Part shown: positions 17,205 to 23,865 of the stretch, piece by piece
Layout: each line of letters starts with the position of its first letter
Numbering within the stretch: the stretch's first letter is position 1
Origin: CBDIDH01 sp965277595
GTDB taxonomy: Bacteria; Planctomycetota; Planctomycetia; Isosphaerales; Isosphaeraceae
NCBI GenBank assembly: GCA_965277595.1
Contig: CBDIDH010000001.1
Span: 1,550,001-1,614,000 of the forward strand
Reading direction: 5' to 3'
Length of the DNA stretch: 64,000 nt
Program-made: the position numbers and the translations under genes
The notes under the pieces: model-generated
Databases searched by the model: none
What the model saw: the letters and a program-made list of their open reading frames with translations, nothing else
Told to the model about the DNA's origin: nothing

Positions 17205-18890
17205 CTATGGTGTTGACGCGGTGCCCCTGGAAAAATCGGCCATGACCGCGGGTGCCGAGGCGTCGAAGCCGACGACGTCTAGCATCCCCGCGTCGTTCGG
17301 GTCGGCGATCGAGAACCCGGTCGCCGTGAGCCCGACGACGATCAGGCGGGCGGCAACCCCTGTTTTCTCGCGATATTCGCGGAGCGCCTGGACGGGGTGA
17401 ATCGCGCCGGCCCAGGTCTCGTTGTCGGTGTAAATGATAAACGTATCAATTTTCCAGTCGTGCTTGAGAGCGTGGATCATCGGCAGGGCGCAATCGGTCC
17501 CGCCCATTGGCAGGGCGGAAGTCTGAGCAAGAATCTCGGTGAGGCGCGACCGGGCCGAGATCGGAACAGGGGTCAGACCCGACGTGCCGCCACCCCACTG
17601 ACCGCCGAGGCCGCCGGGGGCCGACGTGAAGGCGACGACCTGATAATCGGGCTCGGTTCGGGCCGTGGCCATCGCCATCGCGGCCGAGGCCTCACGCGGG
17701 GTGAGACTCGTTCCGGCGACCGATCCGCAGGCCATCGACCCCGAGACGTCGAGCGCCAGAAGTGTTCGCTTGTTGGCCGGTTCGACATTTGAAAAGGCCC
17801 GGTCAAAGGCGGCGTCGAGCGCGTCGATGACCCGAGAAACAGGCTCCCATTTCAAGGACCCCTTGAGGCCGTGTCCACTCGCGTAGGTCTTCTGCGCGAG
17901 CAGAAGGGCCATCGGGTGCAGGCGCGACTTGCGGAGATAATCGGCATCGCCAAGGCGGTCGGCAACCACCTGAGCGGCGGCCGTTGAGGGCTTCAAGAGG
18001 CCGACGGCCGTCATCTTGGCGAGGTTGCGGATCAACGCGGTGAGCGGCATCGATTCGAGGAGCGCCTCCCAGACCTCGGGCGCGTTCAAAAGCTGGGTCG
18101 GAACGCATTCACGCGGCAAATGGTGATCGCAAATGAGCGCAATCACGTCGGTCGGTGCTTTGGCGAATTTCGCGGCCGTCGCGGCGGCGAGGATCGGCGG
18201 CAGATGGGCCGAGACGTCGGCGTAGGCGCGCGAGGTCTCGCCGCGCTTGACGTCGCGGGGGCCGAGAGCATCGGGACCGGCGACAACCCATCGATAGATC
18301 GACTGATGTGACGGATCGGCCGACTTGGGGTGTGCCAGGCGGAGCAAATCGCGGTGCGACCAGCCGTTGCGCTGGGCGTACTTGGCCACCTGATAGGCGA
18401 GATCGTTGGCCTCTCGGGCATCGTACCAGGCGGAGAGACCGCGAGTCAGGGTCTTGCCCCAGCCGCGAAACGCGTGCACAGCCTCGGCGAAGGCGAAGAG
18501 GTGCGTGCCCGTTCGACAGACCTTCGGCAGGGCGGGCATCGCCAGCGAGGCGTGACCGGTTCCCGCCGCGAAGGCGAGCGCGAAGATGGCCGGGTCGTTT
18601 TTGGGAGCGCGGTTGGAATCGCTGATGGCAACGATCGTCTGGATGGTGCGCGATGCGTCGTCAGCGAGACACGATTCAAGACTCTTGGCGTTTTCGAGGG
18701 TCAGTTGCCGCTCGCCCGCGTAGTACGAACCCCCTTCGTTGCCGAGGATCAGGAAGCGTTCGAGGCGGGTCCAGTGGTCGACCGCGAACGTGTAGGCGCC
18801 AGCCGAGTTGGGCACCATCGGCAGACCCGGAATGGGAGTCGACTGCGGAGTAACGCGGGTCGAAACGTGCTTCGCATAAGATGACGACAT
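17205..18890 (-). CDS. rsr: TROVE-domain protein, bacterial Ro60 orthologue (Rsr)
   Basis: The 561-residue protein is a Ro60 family member. A HEAT-repeat TROVE ring occupies about residues 10-365 (landmarks LERFLILGNEGGSYYAGE, RNGWSHRDLLRLAHP). A von Willebrand A-like domain follows with the metal-ion-dependent adhesion site: DVSGS near 375, a Thr in the loop after GGT, and a late Asp in IIYTDNETW. Ro60 binds misfolded RNAs in its ring and small tRNA-mimicking Y RNAs on its outer surface; in bacteria it acts in RNA quality control, sometimes with PNPase. Immediately upstream on the same strand is the cluster of tRNA-like sequences (18935-19725), as expected for a Ro-Y RNA locus. No RtcB or PNPase gene is visible in the window. 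Confidence 0.93.
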   Translation of the reverse strand: MSSSYAKHVSTRVTPQSTPIPGLPMVPNSAGAYTFAVDHWTRLERFLILGNEGGSYYAGERQLTLENAKSLESCLADDASRTIQTIVAISDSNRAPKNDPAIFALAFAAGTGHASLAMPALPKVCRTGTHLFAFAEAVHAFRGWGKTLTRGLSAWYDAREANDLAYQVAKYAQRNGWSHRDLLRLAHPKSADPSHQSIYRWVVAGPDALGPRDVKRGETSRAYADVSAHLPPILAAATAAKFAKAPTDVIALICDHHLPRECVPTQLLNAPEVWEALLESMPLTALIRNLAKMTAVGLLKPSTAAAQVVADRLGDADYLRKSRLHPMALLLAQKTYASGHGLKGSLKWEPVSRVIDALDAAFDRAFSNVEPANKRTLLALDVSGSMACGSVAGTSLTPREASAAMAMATARTEPDYQVVAFTSAPGGLGGQWGGGTSGLTPVPISARSRLTEILAQTSALPMGGTDCALPMIHALKHDWKIDTFIIYTDNETWAGAIHPVQALREYREKTGVAARLIVVGLTATGFSIADPNDAGMLDVVGFDASAPAVMADFSRGTASTP

Positions 18891-18934
18891 GAAAAAAACT
18901 CCTTCACGACAAAATCGCGGCTAACAAAGAGGGT

Positions 18935-19007
18935 GCGTGAGGGGCGCGGGTTCGAACCGCTCGCCCTTGTTTTGAAAGAGCGTCTTACCAGAAGATGAAC
19001 CTCACGC
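18935..19007 (-). ncRNA. tRNA-like RNA unit 1 (Glu-like, no insertion)
   Basis: Read on the minus strand, a 7-bp acceptor stem GCGTGAG/CTCACGC (8 bp with the next G-C) closes a 73-nt unit. It has a D-arm-like TCTT-CTGGT-AAGA hairpin, an anticodon-like hairpin CTCTT-TCAAAAC-AAGGG, and a T arm GCGG-TTCGAAC-CCGC. It most resembles tRNA-Glu in the D arm. The anticodon-like loop lacks the invariant U33, and three extra C residues separate the T arm and acceptor, so it is unlikely to be a normal decoding tRNA. It ends about 45 nt before the rsr start codon on the same strand. Confidence 0.55.
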
Positions 19008-19020
19008 GTCGGCTCGCCGG

Positions 19021-19097
19021 TCTAGCGGGCCTCGGGGTCGAACCCGTCGGCCGGGATAGAGTCAAGAATGCACGGACGTGGAACATTCAATCCTAGA
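19021..19097 (-). ncRNA. tRNA-like unit 2, degenerate
   Basis: A 77-nt segment is flanked by TCTAG...CTAGA and contains a T-arm-like CGGG-TTCGAC-CCCG hairpin next to GGCCGA, plus an upstream GAATG...CATTC hairpin. Arms are incomplete and the acceptor pairs poorly. It occupies the slot between unit 1 and unit 3, in the same orientation. It may be a decayed tRNA-like sequence or only chance similarity. Confidence 0.25.
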
Positions 19098-19099
19098 AA

Positions 19100-19231
19100 G
19101 CCGGGGGCGGGATTCGAACCCGCGACAAAGAAGAGAACAGTCGTCCTTCGGCCCGTTTTCGCGGGCAAGTGTGGAGACCGAGCCCCATGCGAATGGGAAG
19201 GTCTTTGCTCTATCCACTGAGCTACCCCGGC
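19100..19231 (-). ncRNA. tRNA-like RNA unit 3 (Arg-like) with anticodon-loop insertion
   Basis: On the minus strand the 132-nt unit has a perfect 7-bp acceptor GCCGGGG/CCCCGGC, a canonical D arm GCTC-AGTGGATA-GAGC, and a perfect T arm GCGGG-TTCGAAT-CCCGC. Together these look like an arginine tRNA. Between D and T arms, instead of about 22 nt, there are about 80 nt. AAGA/TCTT can close an anticodon-type stem, and the inserted part contains a CCCAT-TCGC-ATGGG hairpin. It also carries the shared core at + strand 19148-19170: ACTTGCCCG, CGAAAA, CGGGCCGA, forming a GCCCG/CGGGC hairpin. No ordinary anticodon loop remains. Either this is a Y RNA-like tRNA mimic or a tRNA with a very short intron. 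Confidence 0.7.
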
Positions 19232-19234
19232 GAC

Positions 19235-19386
19235 GATCGAGAGCGGAAGTCGAACCCGCACGTCCGTAACGGGCAACGGTTTTTGATCACAATCACACGT
19301 CGGCCCGTTTTCACAGACAAGAGGTCGGCGACCGAAATACCCTTGACGGGCAACCGTCGCGTCTCCCAGATTTCGCCATCTCGATC
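19235..19386 (-). ncRNA. tRNA-like RNA unit 4 (Leu-like) with anticodon-loop insertion
   Basis: On the minus strand the 152-nt unit has acceptor GATCGAG/CTCGATC, a leucine-type D arm (TGGCGAAATCTGGGAGACGC), a class II variable arm CCGT-TGCCCGTT-ACGG and T arm GCGGG-TTCGACT-TCCGC. The anticodon stem ACGGT/ACCGT is perfect, and the 3' side reads TCAAAA-ACCGT, as in tRNA-Leu(CAA). About 70 nt interrupt the 5' side of the loop. The insertion holds the shared core (+ strand 19300-19321): CTTGTCTG, TGAAAA, CGGGCCGA. Its stem GTCTG/CGGGC pairs through G-U changes relative to unit 3. The nonamer GTTGCCCGT occurs both at the insertion start and in the variable arm. Confidence 0.72.
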
Positions 19387-19422
19387 GTTCATTCCTATCA
19401 AGCAAAGCAATGCAGACAGAGA

Positions 19423-19511
19423 ACTTCGGGCGGAGATCGAACTCGCGTTTCGAAGCAACGTAGATAACGGCTCACCTTCGGCCCTTTTTTACTTGGGAAA
19501 ATCAGGCAAGT
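19423..19511 (-). ncRNA. tRNA-like 3' half with shared core, unit 5 (degenerate)
   Basis: On the minus strand the shared core (ACTTGCC ... AAAAAAGGGCCGAAGG, + strand 19478-19511) is followed by a variable-arm-like CGTT-GCTTCGA-AACG hairpin and a T arm GCGAG-TTCGATC-TCCGC. The tail is CCGAAGT. A matching 5' acceptor and D arm are not found upstream. The region upstream (19512-19600) instead shows several hairpins (GTCGTC/GACGAC, CCCC/GGGG). This may be a decayed unit or one with a different 5' architecture. Confidence 0.45.
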
Positions 19512-19600
19512 GTCGGCGTCCGCCCGGACCCCTTTCGGGGGCGTCGTCCCGCCACGTGACGACTGCGGCCCATATTCGGACAGGCCCTAAAGGTGACAGC

Positions 19601-19725
19601 GCAGGGGCCAGGAATTGCACCCGGACCTCTCGATCCTGAGTCGATAACGATCCACGATCGGCTCGTTTTCACAGGGCAAGTGGGTGCGGAACGTTGTCAG
19701 CGTGCTGCTGTTACACCACCCCTGC
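19601..19725 (-). ncRNA. tRNA-like RNA unit 6 (Gln-like) with insertion
   Basis: On the minus strand the 125-nt unit has acceptor GCAGGGG/CCCCTGC (8 bp with the flanking pair) and a glutamine-type D arm (GGTGTAACAGCAGCAC). The 3' half matches tRNA-Gln closely from the anticodon loop on: CTCAGGA loop, TCGAG, variable AGGTC, T arm CCGGG-TGCAATT-CCTGG. The loop would present CAG rather than CTG, and the T loop has G at the position of the invariant U55. About 50 nt with the shared core (+ strand 19658-19681: ACTTGCCCTG, TGAAAA, CGAGCCGA) are inserted on the 5' side of the anticodon loop. It is the most upstream of the cluster; no convincing promoter was found in the 250 nt above it. Confidence 0.68.
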
Positions 19726-19977
19726 GTCGCCTGCCGAGGGCTCTGACACGCGATCGATGCCGACGGTTCGCGGGCGATTTTTTGATTGCCGGAATAATCT
19801 GACCTCTCCACATCCTTCAGGATGTTTAAGTCAACGACATGAACTGGTCCAATGCCCTACCGGGTTCTAGATCCACGGTCCCTGATCGACCTCGATTGAC
19901 ACAGGGGGGGGCTTCAGGTCCAATCGTCGGGTCGGGAAAAAACCGAATGGACGCAAGAAGGCCGGGCGGGAAAGGGT

Positions 19978-20355
19978 TTGGACGTGGATCAGGTCTTGAT
20001 CAGCGACCTCAGAGCGCGTGGGATCATCGGCGTGAACCCCTGGGAACGGCTGGAGGCCCAGGAAATCGTGATCAACCTGGTTCTCTTCGCCGACCTGAGA
20101 CAGCCCGGTCAATCAGACGACCTGGCCGATTGCGTGAACTATCAAATCGTCGCCGACAAGGCGAAATTCCACGCCGAGACGGCCGAACGCTTTACCGTGG
20201 AGGCCCTGGCCGCGGACCTGGCCGGGATTGCGCTCGGCGAGCCGGGGGTGACCAGGGTCCGCGTTCGCGTGGAAAAAACCGAGGCGGTCAAATCGGCGCG
20301 ATCCGTGGGTGTTGAGATTGAACGAGAGCGGGACGATTCCCTTAACCTTGAGTGA
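19978..20355 (+). CDS. folB: Dihydroneopterin aldolase
   Basis: The 125-residue protein matches FolB: DQVLISDLRARGIIGVNPWER at the N-terminus, ADCVNYQIVAD in the middle (catalytic Tyr), ERFTVEALAADLAGIAL with the pterin-contacting Glu, and the terminal VRVRVEKTEAV strand. It converts 7,8-dihydroneopterin to 6-hydroxymethyl-dihydropterin in folate synthesis and forms an octamer in the cytoplasm. The likely start is TTG 19978 or the in-frame GTG at 19984. The stop overlaps the folK start, so the two are translationally coupled. Confidence 0.92.
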   Translation: MDVDQVLISDLRARGIIGVNPWERLEAQEIVINLVLFADLRQPGQSDDLADCVNYQIVADKAKFHAETAERFTVEALAADLAGIALGEPGVTRVRVRVEKTEAVKSARSVGVEIERERDDSLNLE

Positions 20356-20924
20356 CGATGACGATCGACCCTGGCGAAAAAAACGCGGAGGCACGATTTG
20401 AACGCCTGGCTTGCGTCGGCCTGGGCTCGAATCTCGACCCGGAGCTGGCATTGCCGCGAGCGATCGAGGCACTCGGAAAGGCGGAGGCCCTTGCGATTGT
20501 CGACGTCTCCAGAGCCTGGCAGTCGGCGGCGGTGGGATCGCCTGGGCCGGATTATTTGAACGCGGCGGTGACTGTAACGACAACGCTGTCGCAAGGTGAA
20601 TTGAGGGATTTGCTGAAGGAGATCGAGGAGAGATTGGGGCGGCGTCGTGAAATGAGTGAACGGGTCGTGATCGATCTCGATCTGCTCGCATTCAATAATG
20701 AGTGGTTAAGTGGCGACGTCTGGTCGCTCGCGTATCGGGCGGTTCCGGTCGCGGAAATCTGGCCGGAAGGAACGTCAAGGGAGCCGGGTGAGACCCTGGC
20801 GGAGGCGGCGGTCAGGCTGGCACGGACCATGCAAATCGTGCCGAGACCGGAGGTCTTGCCAAGAGGACAATTGCGGGTGAAATTCATAGAATGTGAGAGT
20901 TCTTTGATCAAACAACCTCGTTAA
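20352..20924 (+). CDS. folK: 6-hydroxymethyl-dihydropterin pyrophosphokinase (HPPK)
   Basis: The product shows the HPPK landmarks: VGLGSNL near the start, SRAWQSAAVGSPGPDYLNAAV (substrate loop), LLKEIEERLGRR, and VIDLDLLAFNN with the two Mg/ATP-binding Asp residues. It makes the diphosphate substrate for FolP, directly after FolB in the pathway. Start is GTG 20352 (overlapping the folB stop as GTGA) or ATG 20358. The C-terminal 40 residues beyond the usual HPPK end are not recognised. Confidence 0.92.
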   Translation: MTMTIDPGEKNAEARFERLACVGLGSNLDPELALPRAIEALGKAEALAIVDVSRAWQSAAVGSPGPDYLNAAVTVTTTLSQGELRDLLKEIEERLGRRREMSERVVIDLDLLAFNNEWLSGDVWSLAYRAVPVAEIWPEGTSREPGETLAEAAVRLARTMQIVPRPEVLPRGQLRVKFIECESSLIKQPR

Positions 20925-20944
20925 AATGAGGATTTTACCACACA

Positions 20945-21658
20945 ATGTCAGAAATGGATGCAAGGTTGTCGAGGTCCGAAGGATCACGAACCTATCGATA
21001 TTATGATCTGATCATGGTGGCCTTTGTCACCGTGATGATTTGTAGTGAGTTCATCTCGGCGGGGAAACGGGCGAGGGTGGGAGGGTTTACCTTTGGCGCG
21101 GGGGTGATCTTTTTCCCATTGAGTTATCTGTTTGGAGATATTTTGACGGAAGTTTATGGCTATGCGCGATCGAGAAAGGTGATTTGGGCGGGGTTCGGGG
21201 CACTGGCGTTTTCAACGTTCATGGCCTGGGCGGTTGTGGCGCTTCCACCCGATCCGTCGTGGACGGAACAGAGCGCCTGGAAGGCGGTATTTGGAAATAC
21301 GTGGCGGATCGTGGCGGGTTCGCTCGTGGCCTTTCTGGCGGGAGAATGGGTGAATTCGGTCGTACTGGCCAAGATGAAGGTCTGGACGCAAGGGCGCTAT
21401 CTCTGGTCGCGGACGATCGGATCAACGATCTTTGGCGAGGCAGTGGATTCCCTGATTTTTTATCCGGCGGCCTTTCTGGGAATCTGGACAACGAGGCAAG
21501 TGATTGAAATTATGATTACCAACTACTGTTTAAAGGTCATGACGGAAGTGGTATTAACACCGGTGACGTACCGCGTGGTTGCTTTTTTGAAAAAAGCTGA
21601 GAACGAAGATTTCTATGATATCGGCACCGACTTCTCGCCGCTTCCTCTCGCGGGATAA
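20945..21658 (+). CDS. yhhQ: Queuosine precursor transporter (YhhQ/QPTR family)
   Basis: The 237-residue membrane protein has six predicted helices and the family signature FPLSYLFGDILTEVYGYARSRK, plus the second conserved block GSTIFGEAVDSLIFYP. YhhQ-type proteins in the inner membrane import 7-cyano- or 7-aminomethyl-7-deazaguanine for queuosine modification of tRNA. It follows folK by 20 bp, so it may share its transcript; both concern pterin/deazapurine metabolites derived from GTP. No tgt or que gene is in the window. Confidence 0.9.
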   Translation: MSEMDARLSRSEGSRTYRYYDLIMVAFVTVMICSEFISAGKRARVGGFTFGAGVIFFPLSYLFGDILTEVYGYARSRKVIWAGFGALAFSTFMAWAVVALPPDPSWTEQSAWKAVFGNTWRIVAGSLVAFLAGEWVNSVVLAKMKVWTQGRYLWSRTIGSTIFGEAVDSLIFYPAAFLGIWTTRQVIEIMITNYCLKVMTEVVLTPVTYRVVAFLKKAENEDFYDIGTDFSPLPLAG

Positions 21659-21691
21659 TCGGCGCCACGGGGCGGGAGGAATCTCGACGCG

Positions 21692-22468
21692 ATGACCGAG
21701 TCTATACAGGGCGGCAAGGCGGGTCGGCCGTTTGTGATCTTGAACGCGGCGGCGGGGATCGACGGCAAGATTGCGCCGGTCGGCGGCGGCAAGGTCAGTT
21801 TCGGAGGCGCCGAGGATCGCGCCCTGATGGAGACGCTCAGGGCCGACGCCGACGCGGTTTTGATTGGTGGCGGCACGCTGCGCGCGGAAGATCCCCCTTT
21901 GTTGATTCGCGACCCCGGCGTGCGTGCCCGGCGGGTTGATACCAAGGGGACGCCGCATCCGAAGAATGTCGTAGTCACATCAAAGTTGCCCGAAAATCTT
22001 GATAGTCTCGACTTTTTCCGCGATGTCGAGACCGAAAAAATCGCGTTCACGACGGACCAGACGCCGTTGGAGGATAGGGAACGCGCCTCGGCGTTTGCGA
22101 GGATTGAGGTCGTGGGGGTCGACGCGGAGGGGCGTGTTAACGTGGCCGAGGTGGTGAGCCGCCTTGAGGAACTGGGGGTTCGCCGCCTGCTGCTGGAAGG
22201 GGGGGGCGAACTGAATTTCTCGATGATTCAGGCCGATCTCGTCGATGAGATTTACCTGACCCTGTGCCCCTTCGTGTTTGGTGGGCGGGAGGCGCCGACT
22301 CCTTGCGACGGCGCGGGGTTTCCGATGGATCGCGTTCGCAAGCTGGCACTGAAAGATCATCGGGTCGGCTCGAAGGGAGAAATTTTTCTCCGCTATGAGG
22401 TTTTGCCAGGAACGGCGGAGGTCGTGGAAAGCTCGGTCTTTCGTAATGGGTTTGAACTCACCTCGTGA
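21692..22468 (+). CDS. RibD C-terminal domain (dihydrofolate reductase-like) protein
   Basis: The 258-residue protein is a stand-alone RibD_C/DHFR-fold reductase: FVILNAAAGIDGKIAP at the start, RADADAVLIGGGTLRAEDP (NADPH binding), and LEELGVRRLLLEGGGELNFSMIQADLVDEIYLTLCPFVFGG. Family members reduce 5-amino-6-ribosylaminouracil phosphate in riboflavin synthesis or related pyrimidines. The IS1-like element at 22461 has inserted in the last codons. The present C-terminus is FELTS with the stop in the element's end; excising the element restores FELRS and a TAG. The gene is thus changed by one residue only and is probably functional. Confidence 0.87.
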   Translation: MTESIQGGKAGRPFVILNAAAGIDGKIAPVGGGKVSFGGAEDRALMETLRADADAVLIGGGTLRAEDPPLLIRDPGVRARRVDTKGTPHPKNVVVTSKLPENLDSLDFFRDVETEKIAFTTDQTPLEDRERASAFARIEVVGVDAEGRVNVAEVVSRLEELGVRRLLLEGGGELNFSMIQADLVDEIYLTLCPFVFGGREAPTPCDGAGFPMDRVRKLALKDHRVGSKGEIFLRYEVLPGTAEVVESSVFRNGFELTS

Positions 22469-22469
22469 C

Positions 22470-23264
22470 TTAACAGTGTCGCACGGCGGGGAAGGACAAC
22501 CATTCGGACATCGACCACACATGGTCAGTCAACCTTGCCGCCATCGCCGGGCACCGTTCGACCCGGTGGCCCTCATCGTCCTTGACGGCCAGCGTCCGCA
22601 CCGGCCAGCAGAAGTTGTAACTGTACAGACTCAAGTAGGTGACCGCGTCGTGATATCGCCAGTCCTTACTGAACCGATACGTCTTGCGGGCCTTCCGGGC
22701 GTTGCGGTGGCGGTCCGTACCGTGCTCTCGTTCGACGAACGCCGTGTTGATCGCTCGGCTGACTTTCGACATCCCCAACGCCAGGAGCACCGCCGCCAGC
22801 GTCCCGAAGACCACACGGGTGCCGACCTCGACCACACGGCCCTTCTCCCGCCGCTTCGTGACCACGGCGTAGTTCAGGCCCGCCGGGGCCGCCTTGTACG
22901 GGGCCTTGGGCCGGCCTTGCTTGCCGGTCCGCGGCGGCGTGACCGTCGCGCCGTAGGCGTGCAGGATCGCCGTCTCGTAGGCCGGGTAGTCGTCGCTGGT
23001 CATCAAGTTCATCAGCCGGCCTCCCGTCCGGCGGCGGAAGTCCTCCACCAGCGCCTCGGTGTTCTCGATCGTCCGGGCGCCCGGCACGACGGTGACGACG
23101 AGCCGATGCTCGGGGTCGAGGGCGACGTGGTCCCAGTAATCGCCTTTGTGGTCGTCGGCGGGATCGGTGCGGTCGCAGTTCGCCTCCTTTTTGGCGACGA
23201 AGGCCCACTTCTCATCGTACTGGACTTCGGTCGTCAGGGGGGGAAATCGCCACGAGTTCGTCAT
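22470..23264 (-). CDS. IS1-like transposase, C-terminal (catalytic) frame
   Basis: This frame carries the DDE catalytic domain: first Asp in VQYDEKWAFV, second in NLMTSDDYPAYE, and the Glu in INTAFVEREHGTDR, followed by RKTYRFSKD as in IS1 InsB. By itself it would begin at an internal ATG; it is probably expressed as a fusion with the upstream frame. The two frames overlap by 53 bp, and the switch is at a run of seven C residues on the coding strand (23237-23243). Removing one C would join them. Confidence 0.85.
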   Translation of the reverse strand: MTNSWRFPPLTTEVQYDEKWAFVAKKEANCDRTDPADDHKGDYWDHVALDPEHRLVVTVVPGARTIENTEALVEDFRRRTGGRLMNLMTSDDYPAYETAILHAYGATVTPPRTGKQGRPKAPYKAAPAGLNYAVVTKRREKGRVVEVGTRVVFGTLAAVLLALGMSKVSRAINTAFVEREHGTDRHRNARKARKTYRFSKDWRYHDAVTYLSLYSYNFCWPVRTLAVKDDEGHRVERCPAMAARLTDHVWSMSEWLSFPAVRHC

Positions 23265-23589
23265 GGACGTCCTTGGCGTGGCCGCCGGCGATCCGGCTGT
23301 AGCGGGCGACGGTGTTGGGGTTCACCCGGCAGAGCCGGCCGGTCTGTCGGACGCCGCACCCCTCGGCGACGTGCTCCAGGACCGATTCGACCTTCTCGGG
23401 CGGGAGCCGGGCGTCGAACAGGGGCGTCCCCTTCCGCTCGGAGAACCGAGCCGTGCAGGTGCGGCAGCGGAGCATGCGTCGGGCCTTGCCGGGCCCGTAG
23501 CGGCTGGTCACGGTCAGGTTTCCGGCCCCCCGCTTGCCGTACTCGGGGCAGTCAGAATTCAGGCAACAGAAGCGAGACAGGTCGTCCAT
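23212..23589 (-). CDS. IS1-like transposase, N-terminal (zinc ribbon/HTH) frame
   Basis: The start at 23589 (MDDLSRFCC) is preferred over an upstream ATG because family similarity begins there. The frame has a zinc-ribbon pattern (CCLNSDC ... RCRTC) and a helix-turn-helix-like region (EGCGVRQTGRLCRVNPNTVARYSR) as in IS1 InsA, which binds the element ends. Translation in this frame stops about 26 nt after the C7 run. Confidence 0.82.
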   Translation of the reverse strand: MDDLSRFCCLNSDCPEYGKRGAGNLTVTSRYGPGKARRMLRCRTCTARFSERKGTPLFDARLPPEKVESVLEHVAEGCGVRQTGRLCRVNPNTVARYSRIAGGHAKDVHDELVAISPPDDRSPVR

Positions 23590-23865
23590 GGTGTCGGCCC
23601 GGCGGTGCGTTCCTCGGTCTGGACGCCGAGTTGCGTCCAACCCAAGAGATAACCCACCAGGCATGAGCCGTGCAACACTGTTAAGTCACAAGGTGAACTC
23701 AGATCGTAGGATCAAATCGTTGAAATTTTTTTGGCGTTGTCGGTATTCGCATAAAAACCCAGAGGGTTTGATCGCGGTCTAGCCTCGCCTTCCAGGATTG
23801 GGTCGCTTGAGGTAGGATCGGCCGCGAATCGAGGAGGAGGTTTCAGGACAAGGGCGGGGGTTACG

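Larger units (their letters stand above)
22461..23693 (-). mobile_element. IS1-like insertion sequence, intact ends
   Basis: The 1233-bp element has 27-bp terminal inverted repeats with two mismatches (left starts CCTCGTGACTTAACAGTG, right complement CCTTGTGACTTAACAGTG). The 8-bp direct repeat TGAACTCA flanks it at 22453-22460 and 23694-23701. Both the target duplication length and the two overlapping transposase frames fit the IS1 family. The intact duplication suggests recent insertion. It has landed at the very end of the RibD-like gene. Both transposase frames run leftwards, towards that gene, and the orfB stop codon lies within the left inverted repeat. Confidence 0.92.

Noticed and set aside
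19512..19600. Hairpin-rich segment as a separate tRNA-like unit
   Set aside because: It has several hairpins but no acceptor/T-arm combination, so it could not be called a unit by itself.
22395..23666. 423-codon + strand frame across the IS element
   Set aside because: It is antisense to the transposase frames, which carry DDE and zinc-ribbon motifs and terminal repeats on each side.
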